From the NCBI GenBank assembly GCA_004297985.1, contig SCRA01000053.1, forward strand, positions 1-44,454: a stretch of 44,454 bases of DNA, written 5' to 3'. Under the pieces are notes generated by a model. That model made no database searches, was not told the DNA's origin, and saw only the letters and a list, made by a program, of their open reading frames with translations. A program made the translations under genes and the position numbers. How positions within the stretch are numbered: the stretch's first letter is position 1; every line of letters begins with the position of its first letter. This document shows, piece by piece, positions 1-6,796 of this stretch. The stretch is from a bacterium (GTDB lineage: Bacteria; Vulcanimicrobiota; Vulcanimicrobiia; Vulcanimicrobiales; SCRA01).

Positions 1-2
1 TT

Positions 3-104
3 GGAGCCGTGGCGCGCCTTCCGCAGTACGCCCGCACCTATGGCGTTAGCCGCAGCACCCTAGCGGAGGTGAAGCGCGAACTCGGCCGTACGCGCGTCAC
101 ATGA
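3..104 (+). CDS. C-terminal end of an unidentified gene (left edge)
   Basis: An open frame enters from the left edge and stops with TGA at 102-104. The 33 residues visible (ending RELGRTRVT) contain YGVSRSTLAEVKRELG, which reads like the turn and recognition helix of a helix-turn-helix. Codon third positions are GC-rich as in neighbouring genes. The tail overlaps by 8 bases the stop of the oppositely oriented alcohol dehydrogenase remnant. Too little is present to name a family, so this may be a regulator, a recombinase tail or chance. Confidence 0.35.
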   Translation, partial: GAVARLPQYARTYGVSRSTLAEVKRELGRTRVT

Positions 105-547
105 CCAGCACGGCGCGGAAGCGCGCCTTGCCGGTGGCGACGCGTTCGTACGCTTCGGCGGCTTGATCGATGGGGTAGCACTCTTCCATCACCCGCACCT
201 TTCCACGCGCCGCGAGATCGAGCGCCTCGTACAGGTACTGCGCCCCGTTCTGCCCCGACGCCACGATCCGCCCCCGCTGCTCGAACAGCCGCTCCGTTGT
301 TCAGCGCCCCGCGCACGTGCACTTCCAGCTCGTGCCAACGCGCCATCGCACTCAACATCGCGATGTTGAGCATACTGCGCGTCTTCAGGCTCAAGCCGGG
401 ACGTACCCAGACGTTACCCCAGCAATGCTCCGTCGTGAAGTCGATGAAGTGCTGCATGAAGGCGTCGGCTGCGGCCTTGCCTCGATCCACGTACGCCGCG
501 CCCAGCACCTCTCTACGAATGCGGTTTCCCTCGGCAATGCGGTCCAT
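97..547 (-). pseudogene. Chimeric scar: CMD-family N-terminus joined out of frame to an alcohol dehydrogenase C-terminus
   Basis: From ATG 547, with an AGGAGAGG ribosome site just upstream, the first 85 residues read as a carboxymuconolactone decarboxylase-family protein (residues FTTEHCWGNVWVRPGLSLKT, then RSMLNIAMLSA and HVRGALNNG). That homology stops near base 295. A different frame then continues from about 300 to TGA at 97-99 and reads as a medium-chain zinc alcohol dehydrogenase C-terminus (RGRIVASGQNGAQYLYEAL, then YPIDQAAEAYERVATGKARF). A CMD protein is normally about 120-130 residues and would need about 40 more. The joint is seen directly; that it arose by deletion between two genes on the same strand is inferred. 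The ADH part has no start of its own. Confidence 0.8.
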
Positions 548-621
548 GTCCTCTCCTCTCGGTTGTTGGCACCGCTCTCGGACGATATGGATCATCTGGA
601 TGGATAAATAGGGTCCAGATT

Positions 622-630
622 TGGTATACT
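622..630 (+). promoter_or_regulatory. Extended -10 promoter of the MazE-like gene, leaderless start
   Basis: TGG followed by TATACT (625-630) matches an extended -10 element. The start codon ATG is at 637, so transcription would begin at or one base before the A of ATG and the message would be leaderless. No convincing Shine-Dalgarno sequence lies in the six bases between, and there is no good -35. Confidence 0.5.
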
Positions 631-636
631 TCGAGT

Positions 637-864
637 ATGCCCAAGATATCCATGCTCATCCCGGACGCCGACCTGGCCGCAATCGATGAAGTGGCCGACC
701 ATAACCGGACGGCCTTCATGATACGCGCCGCCCTCGATGCTGCCGCCCGCATCAAGCGGCAGCGCGAAGACGCCGAGATACGTCGCATCTGCTCGACCAC
801 CGCCGAGCGCGATATCCGTCTCGCCAAGAAGTTCGAATCGACGCTCGGAGATGGTCTGGAGTGA
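637..864 (+). CDS. MazE-like antitoxin (ribbon-helix-helix type)
   Basis: A 75-residue protein. Residues 1-35 (PKISMLIPDADLAAIDEVAD, then NRTAFMIRAALDAAAR) have the strand-helix-helix pattern of RHH DNA-binding antitoxins. The C-terminal half is charged and helical and ends KKFESTLGDGLE, the region expected to bind and neutralise the partner toxin. Its TGA overlaps the ATG of the MazF-like toxin, so the two are translationally coupled. Family behaviour predicts it neutralises the downstream RNase and represses its own promoter. A fragment of a second copy of its last 12 residues is found at 6849-6892. Confidence 0.85.
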   Translation: MPKISMLIPDADLAAIDEVADHNRTAFMIRAALDAAARIKRQREDAEIRRICSTTAERDIRLAKKFESTLGDGLE

Positions 865-1211
865 TGCCGCCCCACTACCTTCGCGGCGATGTCGTATGGG
901 TCGATCTCAATCCGACGACAGGCTCCGAGATCAACAAGCGCCGCCCATGCGTCGTCATTCAGCGCGACGCCGCAAACGAAACGTCGCCGACCACGATCGT
1001 CGCTCCCATCAGCAGCGCGCGCGGCGCCAAAGGCAATATTCTCAACGTCTTTATCGCAGCTGGCACCGGTGGCACGAGCAAGGACAGCCTAGTCGTCTGT
1101 AACCAGATTCGGACCGTTGACTCGGCACGAATCAGCGGCAAGATCGGCTCGCTTCCCGCTCCAATCATGGCCGCCATCGATCAGGGCCTCCGCCTCATCC
1201 TCGACATTTGA
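864..1211 (+). CDS. MazF/PemK-family endoribonuclease toxin
   Basis: A 115-residue protein, the usual size for the family. The N-terminal strand with RGDVVWVDLNPTTGSEINKR followed by RPCVVIQRD is the classic MazF SH3-like core, then NETSPTTIVAPISS and the C-terminal KIGSLPAPIMAAIDQGLRLIL. It is predicted to cut single-stranded RNA when freed from the antitoxin encoded immediately upstream. Start: ATG 864 overlaps the antitoxin TGA; a GTG one codon earlier (861) is possible. Everything needed for an active toxin appears intact, unlike the second copy at 6892. Confidence 0.92.
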   Translation: MPPHYLRGDVVWVDLNPTTGSEINKRRPCVVIQRDAANETSPTTIVAPISSARGAKGNILNVFIAAGTGGTSKDSLVVCNQIRTVDSARISGKIGSLPAPIMAAIDQGLRLILDI

Positions 1212-1261
1212 CGCGGAGTAGCGTTTCCGCCCATCCAGCCTGCACCGCCAAACCCGCGCCC

Positions 1262-2692
1262 TCAGTGCAAGAAACTTATGAGGTTCGCCACGTTCGGCGT
1301 TCCCAGCCCCGTCGGAATGTCGTACCCTGAGCCGGCCGAGAAGCCAGGCCCATCGAACTTGTTGTCACCGGCGGTAATGTCGTGGAACGCCGAGAGATAC
1401 TCCCCGGCGTTGGCCCCGATCGCATACAGCTTGGGGTTGATGAAGCCCACTGCGTGGCCGGCCGATTGATTCGCCAACGCAGCGATGGCCGCCCACTGCG
1501 GCGCGCCCTCACTGGTCCCACCGAAGAAGTAGAACCCGTTCTGCCCGCTATTGGGTGGGAAGAACCCAATGTACACGAGCACGGACGTATACACCGAGGC
1601 GTTGTACGCGACGTCGGAGGTTGTCCGAGCCACGAGGTGCGATAGCGCCTGCTGGTACGCTGGGGCGGCGAAGATAACGCTGGGGGCGCCGCCGGTGGCT
1701 CCAAAGGGTCCAACGGTGCAGCCGAATGCACACGCGTCACCGTCGTTCCAGACGTTCTCGTGTTGATACGCCCCGGTATCACCAAGGAAGAGATTCGTGC
1801 CGCCGACCGCCGTAACCAGTGGATCGGACGCGGGGAAGCCCGCGTTGGCAAAGCCTAAGCCGTTCGTCGCGCCATTGTCGCCAGAGGACGCGAAGACCGT
1901 GATGCCGGCGGCCTGCGCGGCCTGGTACACGCGATCCGCTTGCAGCAACTGCAAGTTATTGCCGCGGCCGGCGATGCTCCCCTCGGCGCTGCCGAAGCTC
2001 AGCGACATCACGCTGCCGAGATGGTTGTCGACGACATAGGCCTGCGCCACGTTGAGCGCGTTGCCGAAGTTACTCGGCGCGATAACGAGGTCAATGGTCG
2101 CGCCGGGCGCGACCGCGTGCGACCATTCGACATCAAGGCTCGTCTCGAACGCCCAGCCGAGCTGATTGCTGTGCTGTTTATCAGGCTTCGTGGGAAAGAC
2201 GGGCGGCGCGCCCATGGGGTAGATGATGTTCAACGTGGGGTCGGGCAGTCCGAACTCCAGATCGAAGATGTGGAGATCCTCGCGAATCGTCGGGCTGCCA
2301 AACGCGTCGACGATCACGATCGTCTGCCCGCTGCCGTCCAGCGCCGCGGGGACATCGTAACCCGCGCGGATCTCGGCGGGGGTGTAGCACGCCACACCGA
2401 ACTGCGTCACGCATTGCGAGGGCGTGAACGGAAATGCAGCGGGACCTTCGCTTGCCAACGCCAGCCTTCGCGGCGGATTGGCCTGGTAGATGATCGGCGT
2501 GCCGTTCGGCGCGCCGGCTGGCGCCGTTAGAAATCGCGCAGCGGCTATCGTACGGCTAGCACTGCCGAGCAAGGCGTTGGTCGGCGCAACGGGCGTTGTG
2601 GATCTTCCGCCTCCGCCTGAGCATGCGGCGAGCAGCGCCGCCGTCGCACATAGTACCAGAAGCCGAGCACTGAAACGACCCCAGAGTGCCAT
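1262..2692 (-). CDS. Sedolisin (S53) family serine-carboxyl protease, lipoprotein, no long prodomain
   Basis: A 476-residue extracytoplasmic protease. The N-terminus is a lipoprotein signal (LLVLCATAALLAAC, lipobox Cys24) followed by a Gly/Ser linker. The peptidase domain begins near residue 95. Sedolisin residues are visible: Glu183 and Asp187 in AFETSLDVEW, oxyanion Asp272 in SSGDNGA, and nucleophile Ser394 in GGTSEGAPQW. The C-terminal calcium-site region is present (FHDITAGDNKF and SAGSGYDIPTGLGTPN). Kumamolisin relatives carry a roughly 180-residue activation prodomain; only about 70 residues separate the lipobox from the catalytic domain here, so the prodomain is missing or very reduced. 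ATG 2692 is chosen because it gives the signal peptide. A C-terminal fragment of a paralogue lies at 22078-22366. Confidence 0.93.
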   Translation of the reverse strand: MALWGRFSARLLVLCATAALLAACSGGGGRSTTPVAPTNALLGSASRTIAAARFLTAPAGAPNGTPIIYQANPPRRLALASEGPAAFPFTPSQCVTQFGVACYTPAEIRAGYDVPAALDGSGQTIVIVDAFGSPTIREDLHIFDLEFGLPDPTLNIIYPMGAPPVFPTKPDKQHSNQLGWAFETSLDVEWSHAVAPGATIDLVIAPSNFGNALNVAQAYVVDNHLGSVMSLSFGSAEGSIAGRGNNLQLLQADRVYQAAQAAGITVFASSGDNGATNGLGFANAGFPASDPLVTAVGGTNLFLGDTGAYQHENVWNDGDACAFGCTVGPFGATGGAPSVIFAAPAYQQALSHLVARTTSDVAYNASVYTSVLVYIGFFPPNSGQNGFYFFGGTSEGAPQWAAIAALANQSAGHAVGFINPKLYAIGANAGEYLSAFHDITAGDNKFDGPGFSAGSGYDIPTGLGTPNVANLISFLH

Positions 2693-2985
2693 CTCAAGCC
2701 TCCCTACTCGACAGCTTGGGAACTGCGGGCTGCTCTGATCTCTTACCCGTGCGAGCTGCCGGTAAACAGAGACTCGACCGTGTGGTCCTATGTGCTCTCG
2801 GGCGTCCATCCCTCCGGCGGGCCGATCGTCGATGCCTCGGGTCCGAACTTCTCGACGTAGCGCGGATGAACATAGCCACACGGCTATATGCTTGCCAAGT
2901 CAATCGCAGAGGCGCCAGGTAGATCAACAATAATCGTTGACTAACGCCAGGGGATCGAGTACGCTGGCAGGGGAGGCGACGTACG
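2693..2985. other. Intergenic stretch with a possible short gene remnant
   Basis: This separates the divergent sedolisin and Xre-RES genes. On the plus strand 2771-2860 an open frame reads STVWSYVLSGVHPSGGPIVD and ends at TAG. It has the look of a coding remnant but no start and no family I can name. A weak promoter for the antitoxin is suggested by TTGACT at 2937-2942 and TACGCT at 2961-2966. Confidence 0.3.
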
Positions 2986-3366
2986 ATGCCATGGAGCCCA
3001 CTCGTCGAGCACATCAAGCAACCGAAGAAGCCGCAGGCACTCAGCGACGTGCGCCAACTTCTGGCGCGACTCGTCGACGCCTTCGGCGTTAATGAGCTTG
3101 GCAGGCTCCTCGATGTCAGCCCGGCCATGATCACCCGATGGAGGCGCGCCACGCCGATCAGTCCCGAGATGGCTCGCCGCATCATCGATCTGCACGACGT
3201 GCTCAATCGTGCGCTGCAGATCTTCCGCCCGCGTCAAGCGATGCTCTGGCTCGTTGGATCGGAGCCCTTACTCGACGGAGCCCGACCGATCGATGTGCTC
3301 GTCATGCACGGAGCGGCACCGGTCATCAATGCGCTTACCGCCTTCGAGCGGGGCGTCTACGTGTGA
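2986..3366 (+). CDS. Xre/MbcA/ParS-type antitoxin of the RES toxin
   Basis: A 126-residue protein with a helix-turn-helix in the first half (NELGRLLDVSPAMITRWRRA) and the C-terminal toxin-binding domain typical of RES partners (WLVGSEPLLDGARPIDVLVM and NALTAFERGVYV). The end of this domain usually plugs the active site of the toxin. A strong ribosome site GGGGAGG sits at 2970-2976. The stop overlaps the toxin GTG by four bases (GTGA). It likely represses its own operon. Confidence 0.9.
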   Translation: MPWSPLVEHIKQPKKPQALSDVRQLLARLVDAFGVNELGRLLDVSPAMITRWRRATPISPEMARRIIDLHDVLNRALQIFRPRQAMLWLVGSEPLLDGARPIDVLVMHGAAPVINALTAFERGVYV

Positions 3367-3905
3367 GGTTCTATCGCGTCTTCCCGTTTGACCCCAGCGC
3401 CGCCGTGGACCAACCCGGCGGCGCGATGTTCGTCCCCATGGGCGGCGACAATCGCCTCGGCAACGCCGATCTCTACCACGAGCTCTATCTCGCCAGCCAC
3501 GCCGAAGCAGCCGTCGCCGAGACGTTTGGCCGGCTCGCGGTTTGGGAGCCGGAGATGCTCGTCACCGCCAAGGGCTCCATCTACGCTCTGGCTACATACG
3601 ACCTTGCCGACGGTACGCCAGTCGCCGACCTCGACGATACGGCGCTCCTGGCTGAGATGGGGCTCCGCCCTACGGACGTCGTGAGTCGCGATCGCCGGCA
3701 CACGCAGCACTGGGCACGCGAATTGTTCACGCGGCACCGATGGAGCGGCGTGAGCTGGTGGTGTTACTACCACCCACAATGGACGATCTACGCGCTGTGG
3801 GACGTCGGCAGTTTGCGACTAGCCTCGCCTCCCGAGCCCTTGCACGGCTCGCACCTCGCGCTCCGGCGGGCCGCTGAGACGATCGTCCGAAGCCTACACG
3901 CTTAG
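3363..3905 (+). CDS. RES-domain toxin (NAD-degrading or ADP-ribosyltransferase-like)
   Basis: A 180-residue protein. The N-terminal RFYRVFPFDP and later NLYH-like segment (NADLYHELYLASHAEAAVAET) carry the conserved Arg, Tyr and Glu regions of the RES domain, and the C-terminal half contains WSGVSWWCYYHPQWTIYALWD and a terminal PEPLHGSHLALRRAAE. Family members deplete NAD+. The GTG start at 3363 overlaps the antitoxin stop and fits translational coupling; a longer in-frame reading to 3138 is rejected because it lies inside the antitoxin. A C-terminal fragment of a paralogue is at 22367-22488. Confidence 0.9.
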   Translation: MRFYRVFPFDPSAAVDQPGGAMFVPMGGDNRLGNADLYHELYLASHAEAAVAETFGRLAVWEPEMLVTAKGSIYALATYDLADGTPVADLDDTALLAEMGLRPTDVVSRDRRHTQHWARELFTRHRWSGVSWWCYYHPQWTIYALWDVGSLRLASPPEPLHGSHLALRRAAETIVRSLHA

Positions 3906-3915
3906 CGGTGGTCGG

Positions 3916-4269
3916 CTACAGCCCTAACGCGAGAGCGATGCGGCGGCGGAGATTTGTCAACTGATCTGCCGTGATGCGCGAAGACGTTTCTTGAACGCGC
4001 TTGAGCGACACGCTGGTCACGTGATGCGCCAACGCCCATGAAGTCGCCTCCGCACCGTTACCATCCGTGGGATCGATGCGCTCGGCGAAGGCAGGATACG
4101 CCAGCGCCTCATCCCGCGTCAGCGGAACGACCAACGTATTCGGGTAACGGTCGGGGAAGAGTTCGTCGTCCTCCACGACGACCGCGGACCGAATCTTGGT
4201 AGGCTCACTTGGCACGGCTCCAGCGCGCCAGTCCACGAGCACGATCGTGCCGGCCGCTGGACGCCTCAC
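3916..4269 (-). CDS. PemK/MazF-like toxin
   Basis: A 117-residue protein starting RRPAAGTIVLVDWRAGAVPS and containing RSAVVVEDDELFP, NTLVVPLTRDE and the helical end NLRRRIALALGL. The beta-rich core with the early V-D-W motif and the later VVPLT strand matches the PemK-like clade that differs from the MazF at 864. The start overlaps the stop of the upstream RHH gene by four bases. A nine-residue copy of its C-terminus is found as debris at 6797-6826, showing that a second copy once existed. Confidence 0.8.
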   Translation of the reverse strand: MRRPAAGTIVLVDWRAGAVPSEPTKIRSAVVVEDDELFPDRYPNTLVVPLTRDEALAYPAFAERIDPTDGNGAEATSWALAHHVTSVSLKRVQETSSRITADQLTNLRRRIALALGL

Positions 4270-4508
4270 GGCAGCTCGCCGAGCGGACGACCGTAAGTCT
4301 CCACCTCGGTTCGCGCCTCCGGGTGCTCCAGGAGATAGGAAACAACCTTCTCGCCCTCGGCCCGGATCGCGGCGCGCCGCAAGCGCCTAGCCTCCGCTTC
4401 GGCGAGACCGCGCACGAAGGCGCTCAGCCCCGTGCCCCGCTGGCGGGCCGCTGCTTCGAGAACCTTGCGGTCACGCTCGTCGAGCCGAATAGTCAAGGTT
4501 TCTGCCAT
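4266..4508 (-). CDS. Ribbon-helix-helix antitoxin for the PemK-like toxin
   Basis: An 80-residue protein. Residues 1-40 (ETLTIRLDERDRKVLEAAAR and GLSAFVRGLAE) show the RHH/CopG pattern with an alternating-residue strand then two helices. The C-terminal part (EKVVSYLLEHPEARTEVETY) is the likely toxin-binding arm. It is first in the two-gene operon with 3916-4269 and probably represses it. No clear promoter is visible. Confidence 0.85.
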   Translation of the reverse strand: MAETLTIRLDERDRKVLEAAARQRGTGLSAFVRGLAEAEARRLRRAAIRAEGEKVVSYLLEHPEARTEVETYGRPLGELP

Positions 4509-4528
4509 GTCCCAAGCGTAACACGAGG

Positions 4529-4894
4529 ATGTCTTACATACAAGTAACGCACTTCAGTATTCTAGACGTGACCAGAACACAGGACACCGTTGGCCTCGGC
4601 GCTGACGACCCTGACGTGTTCGCGTACGCTCGCAAAGAAGATCGCGTCCTCATGACCTTCAACTGCAGAGATTTTCGAGTTCTCGCAGACGCCGAGCCCG
4701 ATCATCCCGGCTTACTGCTGGTCTATCAGAACAAAGCTCATTCTGACATGCGAACGGCGGGGATCGTCTCCGCAGTCGGCAATATTTGGCAGACGTACGC
4801 CAATGGCGTTCGAGGCATGATTCTCACCCTCAACGACTTCCAGTGGCAGAACACGAGTCCGGAACAGTCACGTATCTCGCCCGCTCGAGGCTGA
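4529..4894 (+). pseudogene. DUF5615 / Mut7-C-like PIN-fold protein, N-terminally truncated
   Basis: The frame contains GADDPDVFAYARKEDRVLMT, FNCRDF and PDHPGLLLVYQN, the recognisable middle of DUF5615-type PIN-fold proteins that sit in toxin-antitoxin loci. The family normally opens with a short strand ending in two acidic residues (L-DED or L-DEN) that form part of the putative active site. That segment is absent, and the first 12 residues of the frame look unrelated. The C-terminus (TYANGVRGMILTLNDFQW) is intact. Its usual DUF433-type partner is not present. I read it as a decayed module; a functional shortened protein is less likely. Confidence 0.65.
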
Positions 4895-5094
4895 CGACGC
4901 CGTGATGCGCATCGTCTCTCGCACCCGCCTCACCGAGGGCGCGCGGCTCCTCCAGGATTGGCTCGCGAGCGCTTTCGCTCCCAGCTAGCCTACGGCGGCG
5001 GCGGGGCACCGCTAGCCGGCAGCACTCTGTCGGCCAACCAGTTGGCACACACGTTCCGTACTCTCGAAGCATGATGCGAAGGACACCACGCTCA
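4895..5094. other. Non-coding stretch with two small hairpins
   Basis: Between the DUF5615 remnant and the Xre gene. Two inverted repeats are visible: GCCGGCA/TGTCGGC near 5014-5033 and GCCAAC/GTTGGC near 5034-5047. Neither is followed by a T-run. No supported gene. Confidence 0.35.
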
Positions 5095-5571
5095 TCACGC
5101 TTTCTTGCGACGGGACGGTCTCACGCCCTGTCCCGCGGCCAATTTCGCCGCGAGCAGGCTGACTTTGCGCGCGAGTACGGGCAGTTCATCGAGGAGGCTT
5201 CGCAATCGCTTCACCTCCTCCTCGAGCGCCGCAAGGCGGTCGGCTTCCATCGCACGTTCACGCTCGCCGCTGGACGCGCCCACCGATCGCGTGAACGTGT
5301 CGGGATCGCGGTCCGCGAGCTCGTCCACCGAAACCTCGAGAACATTTGCGATCTCCACCAGCGTCGTGATGGTCGGGTTGAGGCGCCCCGACTCGAGACG
5401 CGAGACGGTCGAGACGTCGACCGCCGCTCGATCGGCGAGCTGGCGCTGCGAAAGCCTACGCCGTTTGCGCAACACGGCGAGGCGGCTCCCCAAGCCTTGA
5501 AGCCAGCTCTCGCCCGACGAAGGACGCCCGGTGGAAACGGAAGCACTCTTCGCGACGCCGTGCTTGGACAT
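5095..5571 (-). CDS. Xre-family transcriptional regulator with C-terminal coiled coil
   Basis: About 158 residues from ATG 5571 (an ATG at 5580 is also in frame). An HTH_3 domain spans roughly residues 25-85: RLAVLRKRRRLSQRQLADRA, then AVDVSTVSRLESGRLNPTIT and VEIANVLEVSVDELADRDP. The remainder is a charged helix (EADRLAALEEEVKRLRSLLD) suggesting a dimerising coiled coil. It is divergent from the small HTH gene at 5657, and the shared 85-base gap holds a perfect 14-bp palindrome at 5588-5601. It probably binds there and controls both directions. No toxin partner lies in the same operon. Confidence 0.85.
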   Translation of the reverse strand: MSKHGVAKSASVSTGRPSSGESWLQGLGSRLAVLRKRRRLSQRQLADRAAVDVSTVSRLESGRLNPTITTLVEIANVLEVSVDELADRDPDTFTRSVGASSGERERAMEADRLAALEEEVKRLRSLLDELPVLARKVSLLAAKLAAGQGVRPSRRKKA

Positions 5572-5587
5572 GGCGTGCAACGTTCTC

Positions 5588-5601
5588 TTGCGTTAACGCA
5601 A
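5588..5601. promoter_or_regulatory. Perfect 14-bp palindrome, putative Xre operator
   Basis: TTGCGTTAACGCAA is its own reverse complement. It lies 17 bases upstream of the ATG of the Xre gene on the minus strand and about 20 bases upstream of the -35 of the plus-strand promoter. A second, looser inverted pair TGCGTA (5610-5615) and TACGCA (5639-5644), which shares the TGCGT core, brackets that -35. Confidence 0.6.
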
Positions 5602-5621
5602 AGACCCGTTGCGTATAAGCC

Positions 5622-5650
5622 TTGACACGATGGGATCGTACGCATATAGT
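5622..5650 (+). promoter_or_regulatory. Near-consensus sigma-70 promoter, leaderless
   Basis: TTGACA at 5622-5627 and TATAGT at 5645-5650, spaced by exactly 17 bases. The expected transcription start (5656-5657) coincides with the ATG at 5657, so the message would lack a leader. The inverted pair TGCGTA/TACGCA flanks the -35, and its right arm touches the -10, as expected for a repressed promoter. Confidence 0.7.
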
Positions 5651-5656
5651 TGTTGC

Positions 5657-5866
5657 ATGGATGCAGCGCAGCGGCATACGCTGCGAACCCTCCTCAAAGA
5701 TCGCAATCGCTCCGAGATCGCACGTCGATTGGGAGTCGATCCAACGACGGTGCATCGCTGGTATCACGGGGATACGGTCCCGACAGGGCCGAGGTTACTG
5801 GAACTTGCGAGAGCACTCGGTGTGGACGCTGCCAGCATCGATTTTCCGCGCGACCGCAAGAGATGA
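5657..5866 (+). CDS. Small Cro-like helix-turn-helix protein
   Basis: A 69-residue single-domain protein: TLLKDRNRSEIARRLGVDPT then TVHRWYHGDTVPTGPRLLEL. This is a minimal lambda-Cro/Xre fold with no effector domain. ATG 5657 is preferred over the upstream ATGs because it matches the predicted transcription start and the domain boundary. Its stop overlaps the next gene by four bases. Together with the divergent Xre gene it resembles a CI/Cro switch. Confidence 0.75.
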   Translation: MDAAQRHTLRTLLKDRNRSEIARRLGVDPTTVHRWYHGDTVPTGPRLLELARALGVDAASIDFPRDRKR

Positions 5867-6186
5867 GAAACGTAGCGTGGTGCCGACGCCTCCCTCAGGA
5901 TGAAGCCGACGATGCGGCATCGCCTTGCACATGCTGCGTCCGCTGGCCCGCAACGATGTTCTTTGACGGCCGCGCCTATTGCAGCCGTTGTTTTCCACTC
6001 GTCGTTTTAAACGCGGCTCACGAGCGTCTAGGTACGGTGCTCCAGCGTGTTACCGCTGGTGCCGAGCTCGCCTACGACGAGGCCATCGCGCTCGACGTGC
6101 GTGAGGTGATCGCCATCGCCGGGATGTTCTGGTCCGCAGAGCTGCTGGAGGCGGCGGACACCGTGCGCCGGGAGATGGAACGCTAG
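5863..6186 (+). CDS. Unknown small protein with a zinc-ribbon-like Cys4 cluster
   Basis: A 107-residue protein starting at the ATG that overlaps the upstream TGA. Residues 22-44 hold CTCC and CSRC separated by about 15 residues, a spacing suited to one zinc ion; another Cys is near residue 7. The C-terminal part is helical (DEAIALDVREVIAIAGMFWS, AADTVRREMER). I do not recognise the family. Coupling to the Cro-like gene suggests that the HTH protein regulates or works with it; it could be a toxin-like partner, but nothing in the sequence proves this. Confidence 0.6.
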   Translation: MRNVAWCRRLPQDEADDAASPCTCCVRWPATMFFDGRAYCSRCFPLVVLNAAHERLGTVLQRVTAGAELAYDEAIALDVREVIAIAGMFWSAELLEAADTVRREMER

Positions 6187-6219
6187 GTTACGAGTCACGA
6201 TCCAGCTCGGTGTGCTTGG

Positions 6220-6651
6220 CTACTTCTTCAAAACCTTGCGGGGGCGCCCACCCTTGAGGCCGTTTCGCTTAGCCGCGGCCGCCTTGGCAGCCGAGGATAC
6301 AAGACCCCCCTCCTGCCCAAGCTTGGACATCCACGATCGGGTCCCGAAGATGCCAACCAAGAGGCTTGGGACAGAAAAGTCCACATCCAAGGCTTCCCAG
6401 TGCAGCCCCTCGCCAGAACGAGTCACCTCGACCTGAGAGACGAGCGCTGGATCAGCGCCGGCCAACCCCTGGAGGAGCGCTCGCGGAATAGCGACCGTGA
6501 CCCCGTTTCGCAGATCGAGCACCAAGCGGTCGGATTTCCGGTCATAGCGGCCCTTCACCGCCCGTGGCTCCGTGGCGTCGGCTCTTCGCGTCCTCTCGCG
6601 CACGGCAACGATGGCTTCGTCAGTGAGGGTCGCCTTTGAGGGAGCGTTCAT
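6220..6651 (-). CDS. DUF2442-family protein
   Basis: A 143-residue protein. The central part (VKGRYDRKSDRLVLDLRNGV, VAIPRALLQGLAGADP, LVSQVEVTRSGEGLHWEALD, VDFSVPSLL) matches DUF2442, a family normally encoded right after DUF4160 in small two-gene modules. The C-terminus is lysine-rich with an AT-hook-like GGRPRK, which suggests nucleic-acid binding. The start overlaps the stop of the truncated DUF4160 frame by four bases. Role in the cell is not established; an antitoxin-like role is proposed for such pairs. Confidence 0.8.
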   Translation of the reverse strand: MNAPSKATLTDEAIVAVRERTRRADATEPRAVKGRYDRKSDRLVLDLRNGVTVAIPRALLQGLAGADPALVSQVEVTRSGEGLHWEALDVDFSVPSLLVGIFGTRSWMSKLGQEGGLVSSAAKAAAAKRNGLKGGRPRKVLKK

Positions 6652-6734
6652 GATCCATCTCCGTGGAAACGCGGCTGGTGGTCATTGGCATAGATCCTGA
6701 CCTGGAAGCCATCTATGCGTAGAACGGTGGCCAC
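6648..6734 (-). pseudogene. DUF4160-family gene truncated to 28 codons
   Basis: From GTG 6734 the frame reads VATVLRIDGFQVRIYANDHQ PRFHGDGS and stops. The first 21 residues match the DUF4160 start (the family consensus has P-T-V-L-R-I, then Y-x-N-D-H-x-P). The following roughly 50 residues of the family are absent and the frame meets the DUF2442 start directly. Internal deletion that kept the overlap with DUF2442 is the simplest reading. A promoter with TTGACA (minus strand, 6764-6759) and TATATA (6742-6737) spaced by 16 lies immediately upstream. Confidence 0.7.
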
Positions 6735-6736
6735 AC

Positions 6737-6764
6737 TATATACCTAAGGCCTTGGGTTTGTCAA
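6737..6764 (-). promoter_or_regulatory. Sigma-70-like promoter of the DUF4160/DUF2442 module
   Basis: Read on the minus strand: TTGACA, 16-base spacer, TATATA. The -10 ends only two bases before GTG 6734, so that start codon would be at or upstream of the transcription start; the true translation start may be elsewhere, or the gene is no longer translated. Confidence 0.5.
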
Positions 6765-6796
6765 ACGCCTTCTTCATTCGTGCGCTCCTTACGATG

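Noticed and set aside
2693-2985. Riboswitch upstream of the sedolisin gene
   Set aside because: The leader contains some short complementary stretches, but I could not match a conserved riboswitch core (no cobalamin, c-di-GMP, SAM or TPP consensus).
5034-5060. Sigma-54 promoter (TTGGCAC-like) in front of the Xre region
   Set aside because: TTGGCAC is present but no GC-containing -12 element follows at the required spacing, and no gene starts downstream in that direction.
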